DNA of 64,000 nucleotides. It comes from Pseudomonadota bacterium. Lineage in GTDB: Bacteria > Pseudomonadota > Gammaproteobacteria > Pseudomonadales > Pseudohongiellaceae. The translations under genes and the position numbers were made by a program. The stretch covers positions 1 to 64,000 of the forward strand of contig JAQBSZ010000021.1 of assembly GCA_027623555.1 (NCBI GenBank). The letters run 5' to 3'. Positions 19,529 to 29,628 of this stretch are shown piece by piece; within the stretch, counting starts at the first letter, position 1, and each line of letters begins with the position of its first letter. Under the pieces are notes generated by a model. The model saw only the letters and a program-made list of their open reading frames with translations, ran no database searches and was not told the origin of the DNA.

Positions 19529-20469
19529 TGTTTACCTTGCTTGGCTTCAACTTCCAGTATGCGTAGCAACAGTTCGTCGAAATCTATTCCTACTTTTTGT
19601 GCTGCCATGGGAACGAAGCTGTGCCCTGTCATTCCGGGGACAGTATTTAGTTCTAATAAAAAAAACTCGCCGTCATGATTCTGCATTACATCGACCCGGG
19701 CCAACCCTGAACAGTCCAGACTTTCATATGATCGTCTAACCAATTGTTCCAGTTCCGCATATTTATCGTCATCGAGTTCTGGTGGACAAATCATCCGGGT
19801 ATTCTCATCTTTATACTTTGCTTCAAAATCGAAAAACTCCCGGTTCGTTTCCAGTTGAATCGTTGGAAACAATTGATCTTCTAATACACCAGTCGAAAAC
19901 TCTCGACCCTCTATACATTTTTCCGCCATGACCTGTGTATCGAACTGTAATGCCACCTGGAATTCCTTTGCCAAATCTTCAGCATTATCCACGATCGAAA
20001 TGCCGAGACTCGAACCACCGTTTACCGGCTTAACCACCACCTTCCCTAGCTGATCGATTACCGCTTGCCAATCGGTTTTAACATCGAGAGTTAGAAATTC
20101 GGCCGTACTTAATCCCAACCGCTGCCAAATCAATTTGCTCTTGATCTTGTCCATCGCCAGGGCTGAAGCCAGTACCCCACTTCCTGTGTAGGGAATACCC
20201 ATTGTCTCGAGCAACCCTTGGATTACTCCGTCTTCCCCACCCTGACCATGCAACATATTGAATACCAGGTCGGGCCGTGCCTCTATCAGGCGAGCAATGA
20301 CGTCATTACCCACGTCAATTGCGGAACTTTTTATCCCTAATCTCTGCAGTCCATCGAAAACAGCACCGCCACTAATCAGGGAAATTTCCCGTTCCGCTGA
20401 TTTCCCGCCTTTCAGCACAACTATATGCCCCAATCCGGCGAGTATTTCCTTTCTATTTATCGTTCTCAT
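19525..20469 (-). CDS. ddl: D-alanine--D-alanine ligase
   Basis: Ddl joins two D-alanines using ATP to make the terminal dipeptide of peptidoglycan precursors. The 314 residues show the ATP-grasp fold: VLKGGKSAEREISL at the N-terminus, GGSSLGIS in the ATP-binding loop, and the metal and substrate segment ELNTVPGMTGHSFVP. This is the DdlB type normally found between murC and ftsQ. The gene starts 59 bp after the murC stop. The sequence shows nothing to suggest D-lactate specificity, but I cannot test this. Confidence 0.96.
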   Translation of the reverse strand: MRTINRKEILAGLGHIVVLKGGKSAEREISLISGGAVFDGLQRLGIKSSAIDVGNDVIARLIEARPDLVFNMLHGQGGEDGVIQGLLETMGIPYTGSGVLASALAMDKIKSKLIWQRLGLSTAEFLTLDVKTDWQAVIDQLGKVVVKPVNGGSSLGISIVDNAEDLAKEFQVALQFDTQVMAEKCIEGREFSTGVLEDQLFPTIQLETNREFFDFEAKYKDENTRMICPPELDDDKYAELEQLVRRSYESLDCSGLARVDVMQNHDGEFFLLELNTVPGMTGHSFVPMAAQKVGIDFDELLLRILEVEAKQGKQ

Positions 20470-20528
20470 TGGTAGTTTTCTTGACTATCAAATTGCAATT
20501 TCTTCTATAAAAATCAATATATTACTTA

Positions 20529-21953
20529 CTATTGGAATCCTTTCCTGGCAAGGTCTTGAGCGAGCAATCCGACACTCCCCGCGCCCTGGGTTAAGACCAT
20601 GTCCCCACCCTTCAACATATCCTTCAGAATCCCATGCACGTCAGCCTCTTTTTGAACATACACCGGATCTACCTTACCCCTCAGGCGAAGGCTTCGGCAC
20701 AGGCTTCTGGAGTCCGCTCCAGCGATTTTCTTCTCGCCAGCGGAATAGACCTCCAGCAGTAACAACACATCGACCTCGGACAAGACCTCTACAAAATCTT
20801 CATACAAATCCTTGGTTCTGCTATATCGATGTGGCTGATAGATCATGACCAATCTGTTCTTGGGCCATCCATCCCGCAACGCCCTGATAGTTGCCGCTAC
20901 TTCCGTTGGGTGATGACCATAGTCATCAATCAACGTAATAGTGCCATCGGTTACACTAAATTCGCCCTGCACATCAAAGCGTCGACCCACACCGGAAAAT
21001 TTTTGAATGCCAGTGCGAATATTCTTGTCCTTTATTCCTTCATCGGTGGCAATGACTATTGCAGCGGTCGCATTCAATGCATTGTGTCGACCCGGCATAT
21101 TCAGTTTTAGCTTTAGCGGCTGCTTCTTGCCTGGCCGGATGACCTCAAACTCCGTCGTTCTTTCTTTCTGCTGCAAGTTGCGTATTCTGAAATCCGCATC
21201 TGCGGAAAATCCATACGTTAGCTTGGGTCGAGATACCAGAGGAAGAATTTCTCTAACCACCGGGTCATCGATACACAGCACAGCAAGGCCGTAGAAAGGC
21301 AGGTTGTGCAGGAAATCTACAAAGTATTTTTTCAGGTTTTCAAAATCACCTCCATAAGTGCTCATATGATCGGCTTCAATGTTGGTTACTACTGTAACCA
21401 TGGGTTGGAGATGCATGAAAGAAGCGTCACTCTCATCTGCTTCGGCAACCAGATAGCGACTCTCTCCGAGTCGAGCATTAGTGCCGGCGCTGTTTAACAA
21501 ACCACCGATGACGAAAGTCGGATCGAGTCCACCTTCTGCAAGAATGGAGGCAACTATACTGGTCGTTGTTGTCTTACCGTGGGTGCCGGCGATGGCAATC
21601 GAATGCCGGTAGCGCATTAATTCGGCCAACATTTCTGCACGCGGAATCAATGGCTTGGACTGAGCGATTGCAGCCTTCAGTTCTGGATTCTTATTATCAA
21701 CCGCAGAAGAGAACACCACGACATCTGCAAGTTTTACGTTTTTCGAATCATGGCCAATATAAATTTTCACACCCATTGACTCTAGACGTTGTGTATTTGT
21801 AGATTTTTTAATGTCAGATCCGGCGATCTTATAGCCCTGGTTCAGTAATACCTCGGCAATACCGCACATACCCGCACCACCAATACCAACGAAATGAATC
21901 GTCTTGATCCGTCGCATCTCAGGAATTACATGCATTCGTTCAATGCGCGACAT
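20529..21953 (-). CDS. murC: UDP-N-acetylmuramate--L-alanine ligase MurC
   Basis: MurC adds L-alanine to UDP-MurNAc, the first amino acid of the stem peptide. The 474 residues carry the UDP-binding segment [17 protein letters not shown], the ATP loop [11 protein letters not shown] near residue 120, and the Mur-ligase C-terminal domain ([10 protein letters not shown]). I chose the ATG at 21953, which gives MSRIERM before the conserved PEMRR and overlaps murG by 14 nt. A far longer frame reaches into murG and is unlikely. An ATG at 21935 is an alternative without overlap. Confidence 0.96.
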   Translation of the reverse strand: MSRIERMHVIPEMRRIKTIHFVGIGGAGMCGIAEVLLNQGYKIAGSDIKKSTNTQRLESMGVKIYIGHDSKNVKLADVVVFSSAVDNKNPELKAAIAQSKPLIPRAEMLAELMRYRHSIAIAGTHGKTTTTSIVASILAEGGLDPTFVIGGLLNSAGTNARLGESRYLVAEADESDASFMHLQPMVTVVTNIEADHMSTYGGDFENLKKYFVDFLHNLPFYGLAVLCIDDPVVREILPLVSRPKLTYGFSADADFRIRNLQQKERTTEFEVIRPGKKQPLKLKLNMPGRHNALNATAAIVIATDEGIKDKNIRTGIQKFSGVGRRFDVQGEFSVTDGTITLIDDYGHHPTEVAATIRALRDGWPKNRLVMIYQPHRYSRTKDLYEDFVEVLSEVDVLLLLEVYSAGEKKIAGADSRSLCRSLRLRGKVDPVYVQKEADVHGILKDMLKGGDMVLTQGAGSVGLLAQDLARKGFQ

Positions 21954-23061
21954 TAGCGAACTCCATACACTCCATTGCAATAACTTCACTGGCATCGCAG
22001 ATTGCCAGGGCTCGCGCTCTTCGACTGATTTCCACAAGTTTTTCCCGGTCAGCATCCAACTCAGCAATAATTTCCAATACTGACTTGGCAGACATATCTG
22101 CCTGCTGAAGCAGATAACCGGCTCCCGCGCTTGATAACCATTGCGCGTTCAGGGTTTGTTGATGATCCCTGTGATAGGGGTAAGGAATCAGAATTGCCGT
22201 CTTGCCGGCTGCAGCTAACTCACTCACGGTGCTTGCACCAGCGCGGCAGATCACCAGGTCCGCCCATTTGTAAGCAGTCGCCATGTCGTCAATAAAATCA
22301 ACCACGCGACAATCTTCAGTGAAATCCACTCCGAGAGATTGATAGAGTTTTCGTGACTCTTGTAGGTTTGCACTGCCAGTCTGGTGAAGAACTTTTAGAT
22401 TATTCCTGCCATGCCAATTGACCAGTAATTCCGGAATCAACTGGTTAATTGCTGCTGCACCCTGGCTTCCACCAAGAATGAGAATGTGCAAAGACTTATC
22501 TTTGGCTGATTCGCTGGAAGACTCGGCAAGCTTATGCAGTCGCACTATGTCCTGGCGTAATGGATTTCCGGTATGCCTGACTTTTTTATGCGCGGTGAAA
22601 GTACCCGGGAATGACTCGAAGACACGATTGGCTATTTTGGATAAGAGCCTGTTAGTCAGTCCGGCAACTGCATTCTGTTCATGAATCAGTAATGGCTTCC
22701 TCAGAAACTTCGCTGCGACTCCGGCTGGGCCACAGACAAAGCCCCCCATCCCCAAGACACAATGAGGATTGACACGCCATATAACTACGATCGATTGAAC
22801 GAATGCACCGATTAACATAAATGGCGCCAGAAATTTACGCTGCAAGCAAGCTCCTCTCAGCCCTCGAACTGAGATTTGGTGCAACTTGATGTCGTAATTC
22901 TCTAACAATTTGTTCTCCATTCCTCCAGGTGTTCCCAACCATTCCACATTTACTGATCGGTTTTTCAGGACTTCGGTTATCGATAGAGCCGGAAATACAT
23001 GTCCACCCGTACCTGCTGCCATAACCAGCACCGTTGTCGCCTCGACCGCTATCTCTCTCAT
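21940..23061 (-). CDS. murG: Undecaprenyl-PP-MurNAc-pentapeptide GlcNAc transferase MurG
   Basis: MurG is the peripheral inner-membrane GT-B glycosyltransferase that converts lipid I to lipid II. The 373 residues have the first glycine loop [11 protein letters not shown], a second loop with [11 protein letters not shown], and the UDP-GlcNAc-binding stretch [18 protein letters not shown]. The start overlaps ftsW by 4 nt (ATGA) and the end overlaps murC. All features are those of the standard family. Confidence 0.97.
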   Translation of the reverse strand: MREIAVEATTVLVMAAGTGGHVFPALSITEVLKNRSVNVEWLGTPGGMENKLLENYDIKLHQISVRGLRGACLQRKFLAPFMLIGAFVQSIVVIWRVNPHCVLGMGGFVCGPAGVAAKFLRKPLLIHEQNAVAGLTNRLLSKIANRVFESFPGTFTAHKKVRHTGNPLRQDIVRLHKLAESSSESAKDKSLHILILGGSQGAAAINQLIPELLVNWHGRNNLKVLHQTGSANLQESRKLYQSLGVDFTEDCRVVDFIDDMATAYKWADLVICRAGASTVSELAAAGKTAILIPYPYHRDHQQTLNAQWLSSAGAGYLLQQADMSAKSVLEIIAELDADREKLVEISRRARALAICDASEVIAMECMEFANVAH

Positions 23062-24245
23062 TCATGCCTTCTCACTCGAGTCACATCGGCACTGTCCAGG
23101 CATTCTGTTTCATATTGAATGCGCACCAGTAGAGCCACCATAAAGCAACTCACAATCAAACTCGCTCCTCCGTAACTAAGAAATGGTAATGTGAGACCCT
23201 TGGTCGGTAGTAAGCCGATATTGACACCGATATTGATCAAGGCCTGACCCGCAAACAGTAACGTCAGGCCATAAGCAAAGAACGCGGCAAACAATTTGTG
23301 TTTTTTTTGTGCAACTTTACCAATCGAGAAACCATAGAAAACCAGCAAACAAAACAACAACACCACGAATGACACGCCAAGCAAGCCGAGCTCTTCGCCA
23401 ATAATTGCCAGTACGAAATCGTTGTGCGCCTCAGGCAAAAAATACAATTTTTGAATGCTGTTACCCAGACCAACTCCTACCCATTCTCCACGACCAAAGG
23501 CAATTAATGCCTGAGTGAGCTGATAACTTCCTCCATAAACATTTTCCGCAGCCCATGGATTCAGATAGGATGAAAATCTGACGATGACGTAGGGCTTGGT
23601 GAGAGCAATATAAGTAGCCGCGCTTACACAGATTGCGAGCATGAGAATGAATCGATAAAGTTTAGCTCCGGCAAGAAAGATCATGCAGAAAGCGGTGAAC
23701 ATAAGAATTACCAGCGCTCCATGGTCTGGTTCGAGTTCGAGCAAGACTGCTGCCGTTCCAATTATCAGCATAGGTTTAAAGAATCCCGACCAATCCTGCC
23801 TTACTTCGTCCAAATGGCGATCCAGAAAGGCAGCGAGATAGATCACGATAAAGACCTTTGCCAGTTCCGACGGCTGCAGGTTAAAGAAACCAAGGTCTAT
23901 CCATCGAGCGCTGCCATTGACGACTTTTCCTACTCCTGGAACGAGTACCAAGAGCAACATGGCATAAGATCCCATTAACAGAAACCAACTCGATTTTTGC
24001 CAGAAACTAAGCGGCACATTCAGGGTAACTACCAATACTGACAATCCTAGTAGGGCGAACAAGCCCTGACGCTTGAAATGATAGAAGGGATCTCCATACT
24101 GGCTGCTGGCAATTTCAACCGAAGCCGAAGTCATCATCAACAATCCACACACCAACAACAGACTGGCGATCAACAACACGGGATTTAGCGACCTGCTATA
24201 TGGCAGTGCAAAATTTGCGGTGCGCGAAATGGCTATTCTGTTCAT
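23058..24245 (-). CDS. ftsW: Septal peptidoglycan polymerase FtsW (SEDS family)
   Basis: FtsW is the polytopic glycosyltransferase that polymerises lipid II at the septum with FtsI. About ten hydrophobic segments are visible, plus the SEDS segments GSARWIDLGFFNLQPSELAK and GLLPTKGLTLPFLSYGG. I chose the ATG at 24245 (395 residues), which overlaps the murD stop by 4 nt. The extended frame begins with a GTG six codons upstream inside murD. It sits in the standard dcw position. Confidence 0.96.
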   Translation of the reverse strand: MNRIAISRTANFALPYSRSLNPVLLIASLLLVCGLLMMTSASVEIASSQYGDPFYHFKRQGLFALLGLSVLVVTLNVPLSFWQKSSWFLLMGSYAMLLLVLVPGVGKVVNGSARWIDLGFFNLQPSELAKVFIVIYLAAFLDRHLDEVRQDWSGFFKPMLIIGTAAVLLELEPDHGALVILMFTAFCMIFLAGAKLYRFILMLAICVSAATYIALTKPYVIVRFSSYLNPWAAENVYGGSYQLTQALIAFGRGEWVGVGLGNSIQKLYFLPEAHNDFVLAIIGEELGLLGVSFVVLLFCLLVFYGFSIGKVAQKKHKLFAAFFAYGLTLLFAGQALINIGVNIGLLPTKGLTLPFLSYGGASLIVSCFMVALLVRIQYETECLDSADVTRVRRHE

Positions 24246-25603
24246 TGCAGCCGCTCCACACATTCAATGAAGACCTGTCCGCGATGTTGGAAGTTATCGA
24301 ACATGTCAAAGCTGGCACAAGCAGGGGAAAGCAGCACGGCATCACCGGGTGAGGCATGATCTAGCGCAACAGAGACTGCGTCCTGCATATCGGTTGCGAA
24401 ATAGGATTGAATATCCTTGTCGAAATGAGCCGCTATCTCTACAGCATCCTGACCGATCAGAATAACCTCCTTACCCCAGCGATTAATCACCGGAACCAGC
24501 GACCGGAAGTCAGCGCCTTTCCCTATACCACCTGCAATCAACAGGATGTGTCCAGAGATTCTCTGGCCCAGCCCTGCTACTGCCGCAACGGTAGCGCCTA
24601 CATTAGTTCCCTTCGAATCGTTATAAAACTCAACACCATTGAGATTAGCCACCCACTGACAGCGATGTGGCAATCCTTCGAATTCTTTTACTGCACTGCG
24701 AATCCATTTCAGATCGATTCCTATCGCCAAAGCCAATCCAACGGCGGCAAGTACATTGGCAATGTTGTGCTGGCCAAAGACCTTCAACTCATTCGTTGAT
24801 ATTATCTTTTCGAATTGAAAAGCCAGATACTGATCGCCATCCTCTTCAAGGAGTCCCAAACCATTTACACCGGGCCTGCTGAAGCCGAAATCCCATACGG
24901 GCACACCCAATTCCACTTGTGGGTAGCTGTGGCTGTCGTCACGGTTTATCACTACTTGTTTACATCCATTGAAGATTCGTAACTTCGCCCGGTGATAATC
25001 TTCCAGGCTCTGGTAACGATCCATATGGTCCTCACTGAGGTTTAAAATTACAGCGACTTCGGCACCCAGGTTGCCAGTTGTTTCTAACTGGAAACTGGAC
25101 AGCTCAAGAACGTAAAAATCCTTCTTTTCCTCTCGCAATAGATCGAGTGCAGGTTTGAAGTTAGCGCCATCCAGATTGCCACCCAACCCGTATCTCTTTC
25201 CGGCTTTACTCAGAATCTTGGCCAGGATCGCAACCACCGTACTCTTACCGTTAGATCCAGTCACCCCAATGATTGGCTGAGCTACCGCCCTTGAGAAAAT
25301 ATCAATGTCACCCGTGATCGGGACACCTGCATTTCTCGCTGCGGCAATTTCAGGTGTCTTTAAACTTACTCCTGGACTCATCACCAACTCCCTTGCATTC
25401 AACAAGGTGTCTGTAGAAAATTCTCCCAGTTCATATCTTGTATCTGGAAACTCTCTGCTCAGCTCTGCCAGGCCTGGCGGATTCACTCGACTATCGACTA
25501 CCTTAAATTCCTTACCAATCGAGGCAAAATACCTGGCACACGACAAGCCAGTACTGCCTAGTCCAACTATGACACTAATAGGATTTGATGCGTCTTCTAC
25601 CAC
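24242..25603 (-). CDS. murD: UDP-N-acetylmuramoyl-L-alanine--D-glutamate ligase MurD
   Basis: MurD adds D-glutamate to UDP-MurNAc-L-Ala. The 453 residues include an N-terminal UDP-binding domain (IVGLGSTGLSCARYF), the ATP loop GVTGSNGKSTVVAIL, the central Mur-ligase domain and a C-terminal domain (LSPACASFDMF). The start is a GTG at 25603: an in-frame TAG lies immediately before it and no earlier ATG exists. AAGGA lies about 10 nt upstream. It begins 22 bp after the mraY stop. Confidence 0.96.
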   Translation of the reverse strand: MVEDASNPISVIVGLGSTGLSCARYFASIGKEFKVVDSRVNPPGLAELSREFPDTRYELGEFSTDTLLNARELVMSPGVSLKTPEIAAARNAGVPITGDIDIFSRAVAQPIIGVTGSNGKSTVVAILAKILSKAGKRYGLGGNLDGANFKPALDLLREEKKDFYVLELSSFQLETTGNLGAEVAVILNLSEDHMDRYQSLEDYHRAKLRIFNGCKQVVINRDDSHSYPQVELGVPVWDFGFSRPGVNGLGLLEEDGDQYLAFQFEKIISTNELKVFGQHNIANVLAAVGLALAIGIDLKWIRSAVKEFEGLPHRCQWVANLNGVEFYNDSKGTNVGATVAAVAGLGQRISGHILLIAGGIGKGADFRSLVPVINRWGKEVILIGQDAVEIAAHFDKDIQSYFATDMQDAVSVALDHASPGDAVLLSPACASFDMFDNFQHRGQVFIECVERLQ

Positions 25604-25625
25604 CTATGGTGAGTCCTTTATACCC

Positions 25626-26708
25626 TCAACGCAGTTTCAATGTGGCCAAGCCGAACAATACCAACATCACCGTGATGATCCAGAAGCGCACAATAACTCT
25701 TGGCTCAGGCCAACCCTTCAATTCGAAATGATGATGCAGGGGTGCCATTCTAAATATTCGTTTTCCTGTGAGCTTGAACGATGCAACCTGCAAGATTACT
25801 GAAACAGTTTCCATGACAAACACCCCACCCATAATAAAGAGCACGATTTCGTGTCTGGAAACAATTGCCATCACCCCAAGGGCAGCACCCAGTGCCAGGG
25901 CACCAACATCTCCCATAAAAATTTGCGCCGGGTAGGTGTTAAACCAGAGAAATCCCATTCCTGCGCCAACCAGTGACCCTGCAAAAATTACGATTTCACC
26001 AGAACCAACAACATTGGGGATATTCAGGTAGGCAGAAAACTCATTGTGTCCGGCAAGGTAAGCGATTACGCCTAACGCACCACCGACCATGACAGTAGGC
26101 AGGATTGCCAGACCATCGAGTCCATCTGTAAGGTTTACCGCATTGCTGAATCCGACGATAACGAACCCACTAATTGCGATATAGAGAATCCCAGTATCGA
26201 TCGCGACATCTTTGAAAAACGGTACGATATATTGCGTCTCAATCGAGCTGATTGCCGTGTCGTAGAGAAAGATGGCCGCGGCTAGTCCAATTATAGTCTG
26301 CCAGAACAATTTCCATCGCGCCGACAACCCAGCCGAGTTCTGCTCGAATACTTTTCGATAGTCATCCACCCATCCGACAGCTCCGAACAACATGGTCACT
26401 AATAACACAACCCACACGTAGTGGTTTGTCAGATCCGACCAGAGAAGGGTGCTCATAGCGATACTAACCAGTATCAGAGCACCGCCCATCGTTGGTGTCC
26501 CTGCCTTACTGAAATGAGTTTCGGGACCATCATCCCTTACTATCTGACCAATTTGATGATAGTTGAGTCGCCTGATCATATATGGACCTATCAACAGCGA
26601 AACTCCCATTGCAGTGAGAATGCTGAAAATCCCCCTCACAGTGATGTACTGCAGAACCGCGAAGTTACTGTCAAATTGCATCAAGTAGTCTGATAACCAA
26701 ACCAGCAT
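25626..26708 (-). CDS. mraY: Phospho-MurNAc-pentapeptide transferase MraY
   Basis: MraY transfers phospho-MurNAc-pentapeptide to undecaprenyl phosphate, forming lipid I in the inner membrane. The 360 residues are strongly hydrophobic, with about ten spans. They carry the catalytic aspartate motifs GWVDDYRKV and [11 protein letters not shown] and the histidine segment [12 protein letters not shown]. The ATG shares one base with the murF stop (TAATG), so translation is probably coupled. Confidence 0.97.
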   Translation of the reverse strand: MLVWLSDYLMQFDSNFAVLQYITVRGIFSILTAMGVSLLIGPYMIRRLNYHQIGQIVRDDGPETHFSKAGTPTMGGALILVSIAMSTLLWSDLTNHYVWVVLLVTMLFGAVGWVDDYRKVFEQNSAGLSARWKLFWQTIIGLAAAIFLYDTAISSIETQYIVPFFKDVAIDTGILYIAISGFVIVGFSNAVNLTDGLDGLAILPTVMVGGALGVIAYLAGHNEFSAYLNIPNVVGSGEIVIFAGSLVGAGMGFLWFNTYPAQIFMGDVGALALGAALGVMAIVSRHEIVLFIMGGVFVMETVSVILQVASFKLTGKRIFRMAPLHHHFELKGWPEPRVIVRFWIITVMLVLFGLATLKLR

Positions 26709-28063
26709 TAGACGCCTCTATCTGCGGCTAATTCCTGTACTACTGTCTCCATTTGCACGCCCCGTGATCCCTTCACGAGAAATACTGTGTCCTTGTTAGC
26801 AATTGCTTTACATGCCTTGACCAATTCTTCCTTACTGTTAAAGAACCGGGCTGATTCTCCAAATGCTTCTACAGCTGGACGTGACTGCTCTCCAACTGCC
26901 CAGAATTTGTTTACGCCTGCGATCGCTGCATATTTCCCTACCATCCGGTGTGCCGACGCCGATTCTGCTCCGAGTTCTCTCATATCCCCAGCTACCACGA
27001 CCCTGGTGCCGGTGAAGTTCATAAGCACATCGATAGCGGCGAAAAACGAATTCGGGCTGGCGTTATAGGTATCATCAATCAGATGACTGCCTTGAATAGC
27101 TGTCTTGGGTTCGAGACGATTCTTCACAGGCTGCAAGGAGCTCAAACCCGCTTCAACATCATCCAGGGTCGCACCTGCTTCCATGGCTGTACTGGCTGCA
27201 GCAACTGCATTACCCACGCTGTGCCAACCCAGCAGATTCAATCTTAACTGCCGCTGTCCTGCCGGAGTATTAAGCACAAACTTCATGCAACCAGATTTGT
27301 CGATAAGCACAGTACTGGCAAAGTAATCTACCGATTCGAGAGTTCTGCAAGCACTGAACAAGACTACTCGCCTGGATCCCGCTCGTTCTATCCATTGACT
27401 CACATTCGGATCAGCGGCATTGAGCACCACGGTGCCGGTCGGAAAAACGCTATCAATAATTTCTCCCTTTGCTTCCACTATTCCCTGCAGACTGCCAAAG
27501 CCTTCGATATGGGCAGCGCTGGCATTCGTAATTAGCGCAATATCCGGCAAAGCTTTATCAGCGCTGAACGCAATTTCACCCGCGCGATTTGCTCCCATTT
27601 CGATAACGGCATACTCGTGATTATCATTCAGCTGCAGAAGCGTTAAGGGTACGCCAATGGTGTTGTTCAAATTTGCATGGGTGACCAGGGTCAGTGCCTG
27701 ATTGCTCAGAATACTGGCAATCATTTCCTTCACAGTTGTCTTACCCTGGCTACCGGTCAGAGCAATAACTATGGCCGAACTGTGCTGGCGATTCAGTTTG
27801 GCGATTTCACCAAGTGCAGCATGGGTATCCGGTACTCGCAGCTGCGAGATATTGGTATCCAGTTCACGTGAGACAATGGCACCGGAGGCCCCTTTGGCGA
27901 CTGCATCAGCAACAAAATCGTTACCATCGAATCGGTCACCACTGAGTGCCAGATACACTTCACCATCCACCAGAGTCCTGGTGTCGGTGGATAATTTGGA
28001 GAAAGCAATATCAGTTCCGATAAGTTCCCCATCCAACTGTTGAGCCAATTTCGAAAAGTTCAT
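26708..28063 (-). CDS. murF: UDP-MurNAc-tripeptide--D-Ala-D-Ala ligase MurF
   Basis: MurF adds the D-Ala-D-Ala dipeptide made by Ddl to UDP-MurNAc-tripeptide. The 451 residues contain the ATP loop [12 protein letters not shown] near residue 108, the central ligase domain ([10 protein letters not shown]) and a C-terminal domain ([10 protein letters not shown]). I chose the ATG at 28063 (MNFSKLAQQ); the extended frame begins with a TTG four codons earlier. It lies 30 bp after murE and abuts mraY. Confidence 0.96.
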   Translation of the reverse strand: MNFSKLAQQLDGELIGTDIAFSKLSTDTRTLVDGEVYLALSGDRFDGNDFVADAVAKGASGAIVSRELDTNISQLRVPDTHAALGEIAKLNRQHSSAIVIALTGSQGKTTVKEMIASILSNQALTLVTHANLNNTIGVPLTLLQLNDNHEYAVIEMGANRAGEIAFSADKALPDIALITNASAAHIEGFGSLQGIVEAKGEIIDSVFPTGTVVLNAADPNVSQWIERAGSRRVVLFSACRTLESVDYFASTVLIDKSGCMKFVLNTPAGQRQLRLNLLGWHSVGNAVAAASTAMEAGATLDDVEAGLSSLQPVKNRLEPKTAIQGSHLIDDTYNASPNSFFAAIDVLMNFTGTRVVVAGDMRELGAESASAHRMVGKYAAIAGVNKFWAVGEQSRPAVEAFGESARFFNSKEELVKACKAIANKDTVFLVKGSRGVQMETVVQELAADRGV

Positions 28064-28093
28064 CGTATTTATCAACGCTCTCTAGAAATCCAA

Positions 28094-29626
28094 TTAGTTT
28101 TTACTGCGTTTCTGCAATGCAAGACGTACCTGATTTGCATCGCTAAAAATTAATTTGTTTCCGCCAATATCCTGGTAAGTCTCGTGGCCTTTTCCGGCAA
28201 CCAGAACTACATCGCCAGGTGCTGCGTTTTCGATTGCAAAATTTATCGATTCAGCGCGATCCCTGATCACTTTCACTTCAGCAGGTTTACGAATACCGCT
28301 AAGTATGTGTTGAACAATCTCGTCGCCGGCTTCATTGCGTGGATTGTCATCAGCAATTATCAACCGGTCTGCATGTGCCTCCGCAATCTCACCCATCATC
28401 GGTCGCTTGCCTTTATCACGATTGCCCCCGCAACCAAAGACGCACCACAGGGTGCCAGTAAAGTGATCGCGTAGGGCGATAAGTGCACTCTTTAATCCAT
28501 CGGGGGTATGGGCATAGTCAACAACCGCGGTGATTTCCTTGCTATTGCCAATGATCTCCATGCGTCCATCCACCGGGCTCAATTCAGAAATTTGTGCGCA
28601 CAGTTCTTCGATACTGATGCTGCGCTTTCCAGGCAAATAGCTGATCAGGGCAGCGACTGTAGCCAGCACGTTGCTGACATTGAAATACCCAATCAACCGA
28701 CCATTGATAGTTCCCTCACCTATGGGTGTCACAATACTGGCCTTGAATCCCTGGCGAGTAAGTTCAAGTTTCTTCGCGTGGATGGAAGCGATTGAGTTAT
28801 GGATGCTGTAGGTGGTGATTTCTACATCACACGCGATGCCATTAATAATTGACAAGGCATAAGGATCGTCCAGGTTGACAATGGCATTTTTGAGTTCTTC
28901 AACTATAAAAAGTTTCTTCTTATTCTCGGCATAGGCCTCCATGCATTCGTGATAGTCAAGATGATCCCGAGTGAGGTTGGTAAATATTGCGGTGGTAAAC
29001 TCCACAGCTTCGACCCGTTTCTGATGCAGACCCACTGACGATACTTCCATTACTACTGGTTCAACGTTCTCCACTACCATTTCCGCCAGAGCCATCTGGG
29101 TAAATACCGCATCTGGAGTCGTCAACTCTGTCTCTTTGAGTCGTCCGTAAGTGCCGTATCCAAGTGTTCCGATTACGCCACATTTGAATTTCAATGCCGT
29201 GAGTGACTGCGCAATAAACTGGCTACAACTGGTTTTGCCATTGGTACCAGTAATCCCGAATACGCTGAGTCTCGCGCTGGGTCTGGAAAAAAAGCGCGCC
29301 GCAATCTCACTGATCTTGGAAGATAAATTGTCGACTGCAATAATAGCAATTCCCGCTTCAACTCTAATGCCTTGCCAGTCCCCACCGGATTCAGCTAACA
29401 CGGCAACGCAACCCTGATTAACCGCATTGCCTATATAATTTCGTGCGTCATGATTACGACCGAAGCAAGCGAGAAATAAATCGCCTTTTGCCAGCAGGCG
29501 ACTGTCCATCTGGACGCCTGTGACAGTTACATTGAGCTCTTTAGGCGCCGCTGCGGGCAGGTCTGCAAGGCCGTCTATCAGGTCTAGCAAGGATGCGTTT
29601 GGGTTCAATTTCTCAGCCGTATTCAT
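28094..29626 (-). CDS. murE: UDP-MurNAc-L-Ala-D-Glu--meso-diaminopimelate ligase MurE
   Basis: MurE adds the third residue of the stem peptide. The 510 residues include the ATP loop GITGTNGKTS, the central ligase domain (TNLTRDHLDYH) and the motif DNPRNEAGDE. The DNPR signature is associated with meso-diaminopimelate specificity rather than lysine, consistent with a Gram-negative wall. The gene begins 2 bp after the ftsI stop and precedes murF. Confidence 0.97.
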   Translation of the reverse strand: MNTAEKLNPNASLLDLIDGLADLPAAAPKELNVTVTGVQMDSRLLAKGDLFLACFGRNHDARNYIGNAVNQGCVAVLAESGGDWQGIRVEAGIAIIAVDNLSSKISEIAARFFSRPSARLSVFGITGTNGKTSCSQFIAQSLTALKFKCGVIGTLGYGTYGRLKETELTTPDAVFTQMALAEMVVENVEPVVMEVSSVGLHQKRVEAVEFTTAIFTNLTRDHLDYHECMEAYAENKKKLFIVEELKNAIVNLDDPYALSIINGIACDVEITTYSIHNSIASIHAKKLELTRQGFKASIVTPIGEGTINGRLIGYFNVSNVLATVAALISYLPGKRSISIEELCAQISELSPVDGRMEIIGNSKEITAVVDYAHTPDGLKSALIALRDHFTGTLWCVFGCGGNRDKGKRPMMGEIAEAHADRLIIADDNPRNEAGDEIVQHILSGIRKPAEVKVIRDRAESINFAIENAAPGDVVLVAGKGHETYQDIGGNKLIFSDANQVRLALQKRSKN

Positions 29627-29628
29627 GG

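Noticed and set aside
20258-20848. 196-codon plus-strand frame across the ddl-murC junction
   Set aside because: Antisense to two conserved genes, low-complexity translation, no ribosome site.
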